A stretch of DNA of 37,573 bases from a virus, in the IMG/VR virus record IMGVR_UViG_3300025159_000336, positions 1-37,573 of that record, one strand, 5' to 3'. Positions 17,494 through 25,561 of this stretch are shown here, one piece after another. The translations under genes were made by a program, and so were the position numbers. Position 1 is the first letter of the stretch, and each line of letters begins with the position of its first letter. The notes below the pieces were generated by a model that searched no databases, was not told the DNA's origin, and was given only the letters and a program-made list of their open reading frames with translations.

Positions 17494-18543
17494 ATGGCTA
17501 TTCAGGACATTCAGTTACTTAGTCGCCTAAATAACATATTCAATCCAACACCATTTAATCAAGCTTCATTGCCTGGTAGAGTTAATCCTATGCTTCAGGC
17601 TCCATCTTTTCAGCAACCAGAAATAAATATGGCTGATAGATGGAGTCAGCTTTATCAGCCTGATTTACGTGGTCAGAACATGCTTTACGGAGCATTAGAG
17701 AATTTTCCTCAAAGAGATCAATATAAACCATCTACCTTGAGGAAAATTGGTGCTGCAATTTACGGAATGAGTCAGGAGGATCCTGCTAAAGCTTCTGACC
17801 AATTTCTGAATTATCATTACTATAATGCTCTTAATGATTGGATGAATAGAACTAAACCAATTCAGGAAGCAGCAGGTCTTGAGCGGGAATATAATACTAA
17901 TCAAAGAATGATGGCTGATCAAATAATTCGTAGAGAGCAAGAAGATAGAAGATTAGCTGAAATGGAAAGAAGAAATAAAGAATCTGAAGAACTAAGAGGT
18001 AGACAATTAGGTGAAACTGAAAGAAAGAATCAAGCTACTGAGGAGTTGAATAGAAAAAAACTCGGTTTAGCACAACTTAAAGCTAATAATTATGATTTAG
18101 TAATTGATGATAACACCGGGCTTGTTGTTGGAGTTAACAAAATTGACCCAACTGATGTAGTTCAAACTGGAGTTAAATCTATAGAACTAAGTGATTTAGA
18201 TAAAGCTAATTATGGATTGAGAAATAGATTGCAAGTTGTTGGAGCACAAGGGACGCAAACTAGGCAGAATATTGCTGCTCAAGGTGAACAAACTAGGCAA
18301 AATATTCAACAGAGAGCTATTACACCATCTAGACCAACTACAGGGCCAACAACCCAAACAGAAATTGTTTATGATTCTGAAGGTAATCCTACCGGTACCA
18401 GAATTGTACAAAGAAGTCCAACTACAACCTCTAGTGGTCAACCGCTAATGGTAAGGATGATTGGGCCTGACAATAATGTTTATGAAGTTCCTGTTGATAA
18501 AGTTTCAGATGCTATGAAGAGCGGTATGAAAGTGGTGAAGTAA
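17494..18543 (+). CDS. Putative internal virion protein with coiled coil
   Basis: A 349-residue product with a Pro/Gln-rich N-terminal third and a strongly predicted coiled coil at about residues 130-200 (REQEDRRLAEMERRNKESEE and RGRQLGETERKNQATEEL). Near residues 245-275 there is a short repeat, AQGTQTRQNI / AQGEQTRQNI. The C-terminal third is Thr/Pro-rich. It lies between the Gly-rich protein and the large polyvalent protein and shares its stop with the next start (TAATG). A virion-internal structural role in DNA ejection is likely from context. Confidence 0.6.
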   Translation: MAIQDIQLLSRLNNIFNPTPFNQASLPGRVNPMLQAPSFQQPEINMADRWSQLYQPDLRGQNMLYGALENFPQRDQYKPSTLRKIGAAIYGMSQEDPAKASDQFLNYHYYNALNDWMNRTKPIQEAAGLEREYNTNQRMMADQIIRREQEDRRLAEMERRNKESEELRGRQLGETERKNQATEELNRKKLGLAQLKANNYDLVIDDNTGLVVGVNKIDPTDVVQTGVKSIELSDLDKANYGLRNRLQVVGAQGTQTRQNIAAQGEQTRQNIQQRAITPSRPTTGPTTQTEIVYDSEGNPTGTRIVQRSPTTTSSGQPLMVRMIGPDNNVYEVPVDKVSDAMKSGMKVVK

Positions 18544-21500
18544 TGGCTCAGTGGAAACCACCTGACTACGCGCAACCTATTGGTTCAACATGGAAACCAC
18601 CTAGCTTTGCGCGTTTAGTTGAACAAGCTCCATTACCACAAAAATCACTGTGGGAACGCGCTATTACTCCACTAACTACATTGCCTTCAAGAGCAATAAA
18701 TCCGCTTGCTGAGTCCTTAATGCAAAAAGGAGAATCTGGACAGGGTTTTCTTGGTCAAACCTTACCTCTTTATGGCGGAGCCTATTTACAATCTTTGGGG
18801 AATGTTGTCAGTGGATTGAGCAGTCCATTAAACTTAGCTTTAACTGGAGCTTTTGGAGGTGCTAATTTAGCGACTGGAGCGGGTTTACCAGGATTAAGCT
18901 CTGCATTATCAACTACTGGGCGCGCGTTGTCCATTCCTGTTACAGCTTCAGGTGCTTATCATGCTTACACTGGTGAAACTATTCCTGAAAAATTATTAGG
19001 TGGAATAGAAATGGTTGGTGGTGGATTGGGAATGCGTGCCCCACGTTCAATTTTACCACCATCTCAAGTGCCACCTAAAGCACCTCAAATGCCTGTTCAG
19101 AATTTGAAACTCGGTGTTCCTGAAATTAATCAACCTAGAGGATTATCCTCATCAGAATTTGGATTACCAATTCAACAAGTTGCTCCTGTTTGGAAACCAC
19201 CATCTTACGCTGAACCAATAGCGGCGCGTACTCCTGAAGGTGTTAAGATTGGAGCTGATATAACTTCTCTGGGTAAGATTCTTGGCTCTAGTCTTTATGC
19301 TGGTGATATTGGTAGAATTGCTACTAAGGAACTAATTCAAAATTCTTTCGATGCTGTTAAGAATCTTGGTAAGTATGGTGAAATTAAGGTTTATTTGGAT
19401 AGACCAGGAAAATTTATTGAAGTTAGTGATAATGGATCAGGGTTAACTCTTAATGAGATTAGTACAGTATTTACGGACCTTGGTTCTAGTGGAAAAAGAG
19501 CTGATCCTACTGCTGCTGGTGGGTTTGGACTAGCTAAAGCTGCTCCTTTGCTTGGAGGAAAGAAAGTTGAAGTAACTAGTATTGCTGATGAAATCATTGC
19601 TCAAGGAGTTAAACGTAGAGTTGAATATAAATTTAGCGGAACTCCTGAAGAATTGCTTTCTGGCGTAAAAATTAGGAGCAAGTATGTAGGTTCTGACAAA
19701 CCTACAGGACTAACTGTTAGAACTTATTTGCCTGGTGAGGATATTCCTTTCTATAATATTAGCAGTTATGTTCGGGAATTAGCGGAGAATTCTGTTGGAT
19801 TACAAGGTAAGATAAAATTTATGGATAAAGCCTATGAGGGATGGCTTGATTGGCTTGATGATTCAAAGGAATTTAGATCGCCCTCTTTAAGAGGTGCTAA
19901 TATAGAAACTCTAGAAACTCCAGCATCGTTAATCGATATTATTATTCCAGAAGGAACCAAATATGGTGAATCAACTGGAGTTCCTTATAAAATACTAAAT
20001 AATGGATTGTATCAGGGTGGTGGAAGAGTAGGATGGGATAAGCTACCGGGAATTCCAGAAAATATTATTGTCAACATTAGATCGAAAGTTCCTGAAGGTC
20101 ATCCAGATTATCCATTTACCGCTAACAGAGAATCAATTAGAGGAGTAACGCTAGATAATTTGGGAAAATTTATTAATGATGCTATTATTAAACCATCAAT
20201 AGGCAAAAGAGTTGGGGAATTAAAAGCAATTTATGAAACTATGCCAGAAATGATCTTACCAACTGGCAAAAAATTTTATGTTTATAACACTGGTAATAGA
20301 TTTAATCCAGAAGAATTAGAAATTATTAAAACTAGTCCGGATATGATTAAGTTATCTACTGATATTTCTGAAATAACCGAAAATGCAAAGTTAGCTCTAC
20401 AAAATATTGAATCATTAGAAATTTCAAAATTAGAAAAAATTGGAATAATATTTGAAGATTCTCTTTATGGAATTCATATTCCAGCTCCGGGCGAAGGTAA
20501 GTCAGCCATTTTAATAAATCCTTTCACTATTATAAAAGATAACACACCAGAACAAGCATCAGCAGGATTTCTACATACAATTTTGCACGAAGTAGCTCAT
20601 TTACCTGGTGGTGGTCATGACCAAGGATTTACTACTAGATTAGCTGAAGTTTATTCAAAGTATGGAGCCAGCAATGCTACAGCAGCTCAAAAACGATTCT
20701 TCCAGTCCATTACAAAAGACGGACGAAGTTACACTCCAGAATTACAGACGTTATTACAGCGATATCAAGAATCTCAAGGGAGAAAGTCACTTGGCGATGA
20801 TCCTCTCTTGGGAACGGGAATTAAGCAAAAAGCTCCAGGAACCGGAAAGGAGCAAATTCCTGGCGGTAATCAACCAGATGGAACAGGAATTGCTGTTCGC
20901 AAGCTCATAGAAGTAATTAAAACTGCGCGTCCTATTCGTCAAGTTCAAGAACAACTTTATAGCACTGAAAGAGGTAAAAGAATAGCAGCCAGTAAAGGAG
21001 TAAAGGAAGAAGGAGAAGCAGGCTTTTACAAAGAACTTGGACTAATGAAAGGAGAATTACCTAAAACCGGATTTGAATCAGTTAGAGAAAAATTTGAACA
21101 AATAGATATAGATAATTTATTTAAGGCTATAAGATATTCAGATAAACTAAATGATTTTCAGAAGTTACATGCACGCACCGGATTAGCTAAGTTATTTGGT
21201 GAATATGGCGGAGAAGTTCCTCAAAGAAGTGAACTAGTTCTACTAGAAAAAGTATTTGGTTCTGAACTATCTCAAGTAATTGAAATGCACGGAGGACTAG
21301 GAGTTATTCCTGGTAATATAAGAGAACATATTGGTCAGGCTATAAACGTTCCTAAAGCCATCATGGCTTCGATGGATTTTTCTGCTCCATTAAGGCAGGG
21401 ATTACCATTGATTGCTAAAAAGCAATACTGGAAATCTTTTTCAAATATGTTTAGTTTGTGGAAATCCGAGAAAGCCTTTCAATCGCTTCAACAATCATTA

Positions 21501-22463
21501 CATCAAAGACCATTGTATGAATTTGGGGAACGTGCTGGATTAAAGCTTACTGATATCGGTCAAGGATTGAAAAACAGAGAAGAAGCATTTCTTAGTCAGT
21601 GGGCTGAGCAAATTCCTTTAGCTGGCATTGGAATAAGAGCTTCTGAAAGGGCCTATGTTGGATTTCTTAACAAACTAAGAGCTGATGTATTTGATGATTT
21701 AGTTAAACAAGCATTGAATTTGAACCTCAATATTTTAGAGGAAGCTCCTCAAATTGCTAAATTCGTAAATAATTCTACTGGTAGGGGTTCACTTGGCAGA
21801 TTAGAAAAGATTGGAACAGAATTAAATTGGGGATTCTTTTCTCCTAGACTTATTACTAGTAGATTAACAATATTGAATCCAAGTTACTATATTAAGGCTA
21901 CTCCATTTGTCAGAAAAGAAGCTCTCAAAGCTTTGTTTTCAATAGTTGGGGTTGGCTTAACGGTAAATTCGTTAGCTAAATTGAGCGGTATTAAAGTTGG
22001 AACTGAGCCTACTAGTTCAGATTTGGGTAAGATAATATTTGGAAATACACGTCTTGATCCTTGGGGGGGATTCCAACAGTATATTGCAGCAGCCATGAAA
22101 TTAATTTCCGGTAAATCAACTAGCACAATTTCAGGTAGAGAATCTAAATTTGGAGAATCCTATGTAGCTCCTACAAGACTTAGTGTTATTACCCAATTAG
22201 GTGAAAGCAAACTTAGTCCTATAGCTTCATTTGCAGTAGACATGTTAAGAGGAAAAGATTTTACTGGTAAACCTATAAGTCCGTCAGCAGAAGTGGCTAG
22301 CTTATTTACTCCTATCATTATTAGAGATACAATCGATTTAGCTAAGGAAGATCCAAATTTACTTCCTTTAATAATTCCAGCAGCATTTGGAATGAGTGTT
22401 AATACTTATGAACGAAGGGTACCAAAAATAAGTCCAGGTAGAATGTTGCAAATTCCGAGATAA
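18543..22463 (+). CDS. Large polyvalent virion protein: GHKL ATPase domain plus metzincin-like peptidase
   Basis: A 1306-residue product, the largest in the window. The N-terminal 225 residues contain three copies of a WKPPxYAxPI-like motif. Residues about 255-395 form a Hsp90/MutL-type GHKL ATPase: KELIQNSFDA (N-box), SDNGSGL (G1), SSGKR and GGFGLAKA (lid), and GLTVRTYLP (G2-like). At residues 681-691 stands HEVAHLPGGGH, an exact HExxHxxGxxH metzincin zinc site. The C-terminal 400 residues are helical, with NNSTGRGSLGR and hydrophobic stretches like the large polyvalent-protein associated domains. Such multi-enzyme proteins are packaged and injected with phage DNA, where they may act on host defence or host chaperones; here this is inference. 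It ends the virion operon together with one small gene. Confidence 0.85.
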   Translation: MAQWKPPDYAQPIGSTWKPPSFARLVEQAPLPQKSLWERAITPLTTLPSRAINPLAESLMQKGESGQGFLGQTLPLYGGAYLQSLGNVVSGLSSPLNLALTGAFGGANLATGAGLPGLSSALSTTGRALSIPVTASGAYHAYTGETIPEKLLGGIEMVGGGLGMRAPRSILPPSQVPPKAPQMPVQNLKLGVPEINQPRGLSSSEFGLPIQQVAPVWKPPSYAEPIAARTPEGVKIGADITSLGKILGSSLYAGDIGRIATKELIQNSFDAVKNLGKYGEIKVYLDRPGKFIEVSDNGSGLTLNEISTVFTDLGSSGKRADPTAAGGFGLAKAAPLLGGKKVEVTSIADEIIAQGVKRRVEYKFSGTPEELLSGVKIRSKYVGSDKPTGLTVRTYLPGEDIPFYNISSYVRELAENSVGLQGKIKFMDKAYEGWLDWLDDSKEFRSPSLRGANIETLETPASLIDIIIPEGTKYGESTGVPYKILNNGLYQGGGRVGWDKLPGIPENIIVNIRSKVPEGHPDYPFTANRESIRGVTLDNLGKFINDAIIKPSIGKRVGELKAIYETMPEMILPTGKKFYVYNTGNRFNPEELEIIKTSPDMIKLSTDISEITENAKLALQNIESLEISKLEKIGIIFEDSLYGIHIPAPGEGKSAILINPFTIIKDNTPEQASAGFLHTILHEVAHLPGGGHDQGFTTRLAEVYSKYGASNATAAQKRFFQSITKDGRSYTPELQTLLQRYQESQGRKSLGDDPLLGTGIKQKAPGTGKEQIPGGNQPDGTGIAVRKLIEVIKTARPIRQVQEQLYSTERGKRIAASKGVKEEGEAGFYKELGLMKGELPKTGFESVREKFEQIDIDNLFKAIRYSDKLNDFQKLHARTGLAKLFGEYGGEVPQRSELVLLEKVFGSELSQVIEMHGGLGVIPGNIREHIGQAINVPKAIMASMDFSAPLRQGLPLIAKKQYWKSFSNMFSLWKSEKAFQSLQQSLHQRPLYEFGERAGLKLTDIGQGLKNREEAFLSQWAEQIPLAGIGIRASERAYVGFLNKLRADVFDDLVKQALNLNLNILEEAPQIAKFVNNSTGRGSLGRLEKIGTELNWGFFSPRLITSRLTILNPSYYIKATPFVRKEALKALFSIVGVGLTVNSLAKLSGIKVGTEPTSSDLGKIIFGNTRLDPWGGFQQYIAAAMKLISGKSTSTISGRESKFGESYVAPTRLSVITQLGESKLSPIASFAVDMLRGKDFTGKPISPSAEVASLFTPIIIRDTIDLAKEDPNLLPLIIPAAFGMSVNTYERRVPKISPGRMLQIPR

Positions 22464-22465
22464 TT

Positions 22466-22621
22466 ATGCCGATCAAAAGCGCGCGTCAGTTTCGTCTAAT
22501 GCAAGCGGCGGCACATGGCAAATTACGTTCTATTGGTCCTAGTAAAGAAGTAGCGCGTGAATTTCTAAGTAAAACTAGTCATAGAAAGAAATCTAAATTC
22601 GCAAAACAGATTGTAAAATAA
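22466..22621 (+). CDS. Small basic protein ending the virion operon (DUF3008-like)
   Basis: A 51-residue basic product, beginning MPIKSARQFRLMQAAAHGK and continuing GPSKEVAREFLSKTSHRKKS. The start MPxKSxxQxRxMxAAxHG with PSxEVAREFxxKT is a pattern I associate with small phage and bacterial proteins of the DUF3008 type, whose function is unknown. The ATG is preceded by GAGAT and starts two bases after the polyvalent gene stop. Its own stop at 22619-22621 lies two bases from the stop of the oppositely oriented gene at 22624, so it is the convergent end of the rightward unit. Confidence 0.7.
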   Translation: MPIKSARQFRLMQAAAHGKLRSIGPSKEVAREFLSKTSHRKKSKFAKQIVK

Positions 22622-22623
22622 TA

Positions 22624-22794
22624 CTATTTTCTGTTTTCCAATTCTAAAATATACATTCTAGCTTCTGCTAGAGTGCGATATAACATTAGAAGCATAATTC
22701 TAGGAACTTCTTCTGTTTCATCACTATCCAAAATATTTTCCAAGCTTTTAATAAGCTTTTCTAGTTCAGGAACTAAAGCTGGATAATCTTCCAT
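22624..22794 (-). CDS. Small acidic helical protein, unknown function
   Basis: A 56-residue product beginning MEDYPALVPELEKLIKSLEN, almost entirely helical and acidic. I chose the ATG at 22794 because GGAGA stands seven bases before it; a GTG at 22824 would begin inside the tRNA gene. It is the last gene of the leftward unit and follows the tRNA immediately. The function is not recognised; a small adaptor or inhibitor would be possible. Confidence 0.65.
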   Translation of the reverse strand: MEDYPALVPELEKLIKSLENILDSDETEEVPRIMLLMLYRTLAEARMYILELENRK

Positions 22795-22815
22795 TATTTT
22801 ATCTCCTATAAGAAG

Positions 22816-22892
22816 TGGTGCCACAGATGAGATTCGAACTCATACTATTCAGATTTTAAGTCTGTTGCCTCTACCAGTTGGGCTACTGTGGC
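22816..22892 (-). tRNA. tRNA-Leu (anticodon UAA), CCA encoded
   Basis: The minus strand reads GCCACAG...CTGTGGC, a perfect 7-bp acceptor stem, followed by discriminator A and an encoded CCA. A D-arm with GG in the loop, an anticodon arm with stem CAGA/TCTG and loop CTTAAAA, and a T-arm ATGAG-TTCGAAT-CTCAT complete the cloverleaf. The anticodon is UAA, reading UUA (Leu), a codon that is abundant in this AT-rich phage. The variable loop is short (5 bases), unlike the long arm of most bacterial tRNA-Leu, and the top pair of the anticodon stem is an A-A mismatch. It overlaps the 3' end of the DHH gene by 48 bases, so the C-terminal residues of that protein are encoded by tRNA sequence. Confidence 0.9.
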
Positions 22893-23687
22893 AATGAATC
22901 CTGCTGAATTTTTATGTCCACCTCCTCCATATTTCTTAGCCACTTCACTTACATCAAAATCCCCAATAGATCGCAATCCCCATTGTCTTTTGCCATCATT
23001 TCTATCAAAGTAATAAGCTGAAAACAATCCTAAATTTCTTTTACAGAGTTCATTTCCAACTTCACTAAATAGTATTGAAGCATTAACAACAGGAACAGAA
23101 TAACCACCTATATCTTTCATAATAAAAGTATTACACATATCCTTAACTAATTTATCCATATAACGAAGAATACCATGTCCAATAATTTTTGCATCTTTAA
23201 TATCATTTTCTAAGCGTGAATATAAATAATTATAAATTTCAATATTCATTTCATAGGATTGAATATAGGCATTTATTGCTCTTGATTCATTTTCTTTGAA
23301 TAACCACAAATCTCTATCCTTGATATATCTAACTAGAAAAGGAATATCTAAATCAGGAAAGAACCATTTCCAGGCTAAAGAAGCGCCGCTTTCGTTCATA
23401 TCAAATATTGCATATGAAGCATCTTTTAGAGAAGTTTCGGCGGTTTTGTGATGATCTAAAACTACTAATTTATTCACTTTGGAATAAAGTAAATCCATCA
23501 AATTTCGTGGTAAACTGAAATCTACGAAATAAATATCATCATTTCTGTTACAATTTTCTATAATCGATTCGTAAGGCTCTCCATAGTTTATTGGTATATA
23601 ATCAGCATGTTTACTGAATTCTCTCCAAGCTACCCATGCACTACAGATGCCATCAAAACAATTTTTGTGATAATAAATTTTAATCAC
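22845..23687 (-). CDS. DHH-family phosphoesterase
   Basis: A 280-residue product of the DHH/DHHA1 superfamily (NrnA/RecJ relatives), metal-dependent enzymes that hydrolyse short oligonucleotides or related phosphodiesters. Visible motifs are YYHKNCFDGICSAW (motif I Asp), IYFVDFSLPR (motif II Asp), VLDHHKTAE (the DHH motif), DMNESGASLAW and a C-terminal YGGGGHKNSAGF (DHHA1 substrate-binding loop). I chose the GTG at 23687 because GAAGGGAAAG precedes it. A single DHH-DHHA1 unit of this size fits nanoRNase or cyclic-dinucleotide phosphodiesterase relatives rather than RecJ. The last 16 residues after NSAGF are encoded by the tRNA gene and look like an added tail. Possible jobs are recycling of pNpN from nucleic acid breakdown or removal of host signalling nucleotides. 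Confidence 0.88.
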   Translation of the reverse strand: MIKIYYHKNCFDGICSAWVAWREFSKHADYIPINYGEPYESIIENCNRNDDIYFVDFSLPRNLMDLLYSKVNKLVVLDHHKTAETSLKDASYAIFDMNESGASLAWKWFFPDLDIPFLVRYIKDRDLWLFKENESRAINAYIQSYEMNIEIYNYLYSRLENDIKDAKIIGHGILRYMDKLVKDMCNTFIMKDIGGYSVPVVNASILFSEVGNELCKRNLGLFSAYYFDRNDGKRQWGLRSIGDFDVSEVAKKYGGGGHKNSAGFIATVAQLVEATDLKSE

Positions 23688-23689
23688 GA

Positions 23690-24889
23690 TTACTTTCCCT
23701 TCAAATGATTTGTCCAATCAGTTACTTGTTGAATAGGCATTCTATACACAATTTGATTACCTACTGACTCAACTATAATTACTCCTGCTACTTGAAGTGA
23801 TTCCATGATCTCATCCCATTCCTGAGATGACGCGCGCATCCAATACTTCCTATTTAATTGTTGGCGCGTAATCATATGGTTGGAACGGTTTATCAATTCA
23901 TTTATAACTAAAGCTTTTTCTTGTGTGCTTACTGATTTACCACTACTCATTGTAGTCTTTCTTACATTACCTATAAGGAATTCACATCTACTAATAGCTT
24001 GCTCCATTGAAAGAAGATTTATAGTTAATTTAGGAGAACTAGACAATGAAATCAACATAGCTACTTTCATTACTGATTCAGAAAGCCTATTAAGAGTTCC
24101 TGTTGGATCTTTAACATCTTGTTCTTCCATTTTATGAATAAAATCATGATACCATTCTTCATATAAATTACCAGCAGGTGTATTCTCTAAATCAGCAAAA
24201 GCTCCATGAATTTTAGCTAATTCTTTTAAGTATATAACTAAATGTTCATAATTAGGAATTACATCAGGTTTACGAATTAAAGGATTTATTTTGTTTCTTT
24301 TGCTTTCATGAATAATGAAGGAACGCGCGATGTATCCACCTTGTATATCTTTTCTAGTGAATAATGCTTCGGCATGAGCCTCATTTAATCCACCTAATAA
24401 AGTGATAGTTGGATCTTTCAGAGAAAATACTTCCATTTTGAGAAGTGATTTATATTCACCGGTATTGTATGAACGATCATACAAATCCGTAAGAATATCT
24501 AAAGCTGCTTTATCTTCTACAATTGATGCGCTCAGTTCTGATGAACATATGAATGCTGCTGATCTAGTGTCAATCTTACCACCCGGTTTAGTTTCTGCTG
24601 TTCCAAGCTCTTTAAGAATTCCTTGAATTGAACTTCTACCAGAAATTATTTTAGTGGCATTAGTAGCGCGTACCAGTTGTTTGGCGACATTTATAGGTGG
24701 TCCTTTCTTTAATCCAGAATCGGCATAAAGAAGTACATATATATTTGGGTATGATTTATAGAGGTATCGATTAACCCATACGTTATCTCTTACTACTGCA
24801 CTGATAATAGTTAATGCTGCCCAATACCAGAAATTAACTGGCGATTCAAATTCTTCATGTTGAGCTAAGAATTCTTCAAGCCATGTCAT
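23690..24889 (-). CDS. DUF3987-like P-loop ATPase, possible helicase/primase partner
   Basis: A 399-residue product resembling DUF3987-type phage and mobile-element ATPases: SPVNFWYWAALTIISAVVRDNVWV at the start, a P-loop-like YADSGLKKGPPINVAK at about residue 55, TRSAAFICSSELS (Walker B-like), and LLGGLNEAHAEALFTRKDIQ followed by GGYIARSFIIHES. The C-terminal 80 residues look like a winged helix (TRQQLNRKYWMRASSQEWDE). Such proteins are thought to help DNA replication as helicase relatives. The Walker A lysine is kept, but the usual following Ser/Thr is Gly, so ATPase activity is uncertain. It shares one base with the upstream gene's stop. The position next to DNA polymerase genes fits a replication role. 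Confidence 0.65.
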   Translation of the reverse strand: MTWLEEFLAQHEEFESPVNFWYWAALTIISAVVRDNVWVNRYLYKSYPNIYVLLYADSGLKKGPPINVAKQLVRATNATKIISGRSSIQGILKELGTAETKPGGKIDTRSAAFICSSELSASIVEDKAALDILTDLYDRSYNTGEYKSLLKMEVFSLKDPTITLLGGLNEAHAEALFTRKDIQGGYIARSFIIHESKRNKINPLIRKPDVIPNYEHLVIYLKELAKIHGAFADLENTPAGNLYEEWYHDFIHKMEEQDVKDPTGTLNRLSESVMKVAMLISLSSSPKLTINLLSMEQAISRCEFLIGNVRKTTMSSGKSVSTQEKALVINELINRSNHMITRQQLNRKYWMRASSQEWDEIMESLQVAGVIIVESVGNQIVYRMPIQQVTDWTNHLKGK

Positions 24890-25101
24890 TATGTTATTTC
24901 AAAACTGTATGTAAATCTGACAGGAATTATTTCTATATCTGTTAATTCAAGATTATTTATGCATTCAATTGCAACTTCTCTATCTGGAAAGATGTAAACT
25001 AATCTTCTATTAGCATCAAAACACCAATCATCAAGACAATTCATAGTAAAATAAAGTTCGCCTCTTTTAGATTTAATTACATAACCAGTTAGAATTATCA
25101 T
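24889..25101 (-). CDS. Small protein, unknown function
   Basis: A 70-residue mixed alpha/beta product (MIILTGYVIKSKRGELYFTM, then WCFDANRRLVYIFPDREVAI). Its stop overlaps the next start (TAATG) and its start overlaps the upstream stop (ATGA-type overlap), as for most genes of this operon. No family recognised. Confidence 0.6.
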   Translation of the reverse strand: MIILTGYVIKSKRGELYFTMNCLDDWCFDANRRLVYIFPDREVAIECINNLELTDIEIIPVRFTYSFEIT

Positions 25102-25382
25102 TGCTCACTCCACCTAATCATATTGCGAACTATTTTAACTGCTAATTCATTATCATAATCTATGTATGAATATTTCAATTCTTTGAGCAGGGCTAATACT
25201 TCATCTTTATTGAGAACGAATTCATCACTTGCGGTCAGATTAATAATGCCAACATTTACAGGAGCAATACGCGCTACTACTAGCAAAAATTGAGCTAATA
25301 ACTCCGTTAATGAATCAGCTTCAATTTTTTCATAAGCATTGAAGCTTTCATCATGAATTAGCAACTCCAATCTGTAATTCAT
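25098..25382 (-). CDS. Small protein, unknown function
   Basis: A 94-residue product beginning MNYRLELLIHDESFNAYEKI, with a beta-helix-beta outline and an acidic second half. It overlaps both neighbours by four bases, so it is translationally coupled. No family recognised. It lies between the polymerase fusion and the DUF3987-like gene, so a role in replication is possible but unsupported. Confidence 0.6.
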   Translation of the reverse strand: MNYRLELLIHDESFNAYEKIEADSLTELLAQFLLVVARIAPVNVGIINLTASDEFVLNKDEVLALLKELKYSYIDYDNELAVKIVRNMIRWSEQ

Positions 25383-25561
25383 GGTGTTTTATCCGTATAG
25401 ATTCGTTCAACAATATCTACTTGTTTATCACTTAATCTTCTATACAATTCGAACTGCTCGGTTATTGATTCCATAAAATCTAATTCCCACTTAGTCAAGT
25501 TAACTCCATGTTCGTTAATATAATTTATCCATTCCTCAACTAATTTGGGATCTTTATCCAT
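25379..25561 (-). CDS. Small helical protein, unknown function
   Basis: A 60-residue product, MDKDPKLVEEWINYINEHG with KWELDFMESITEQFELYRRL and SDKQVDIVERIYTDKTP. The last segment, LSDKQVDIVERIY, resembles the ends of small phage replication-associated proteins, but the match is short. It overlaps the polymerase gene stop by one base (TAATG type). Confidence 0.6.
   Translation of the reverse strand: MDKDPKLVEEWINYINEHGVNLTKWELDFMESITEQFELYRRLSDKQVDIVERIYTDKTP

Noticed and set aside
22851-22870. tRNA as an ochre suppressor
   Set aside because: The loop CTTAAAA puts U at position 33 and UAA at 34-36, which reads UUA (Leu); a suppressor of UAA would need anticodon UUA.
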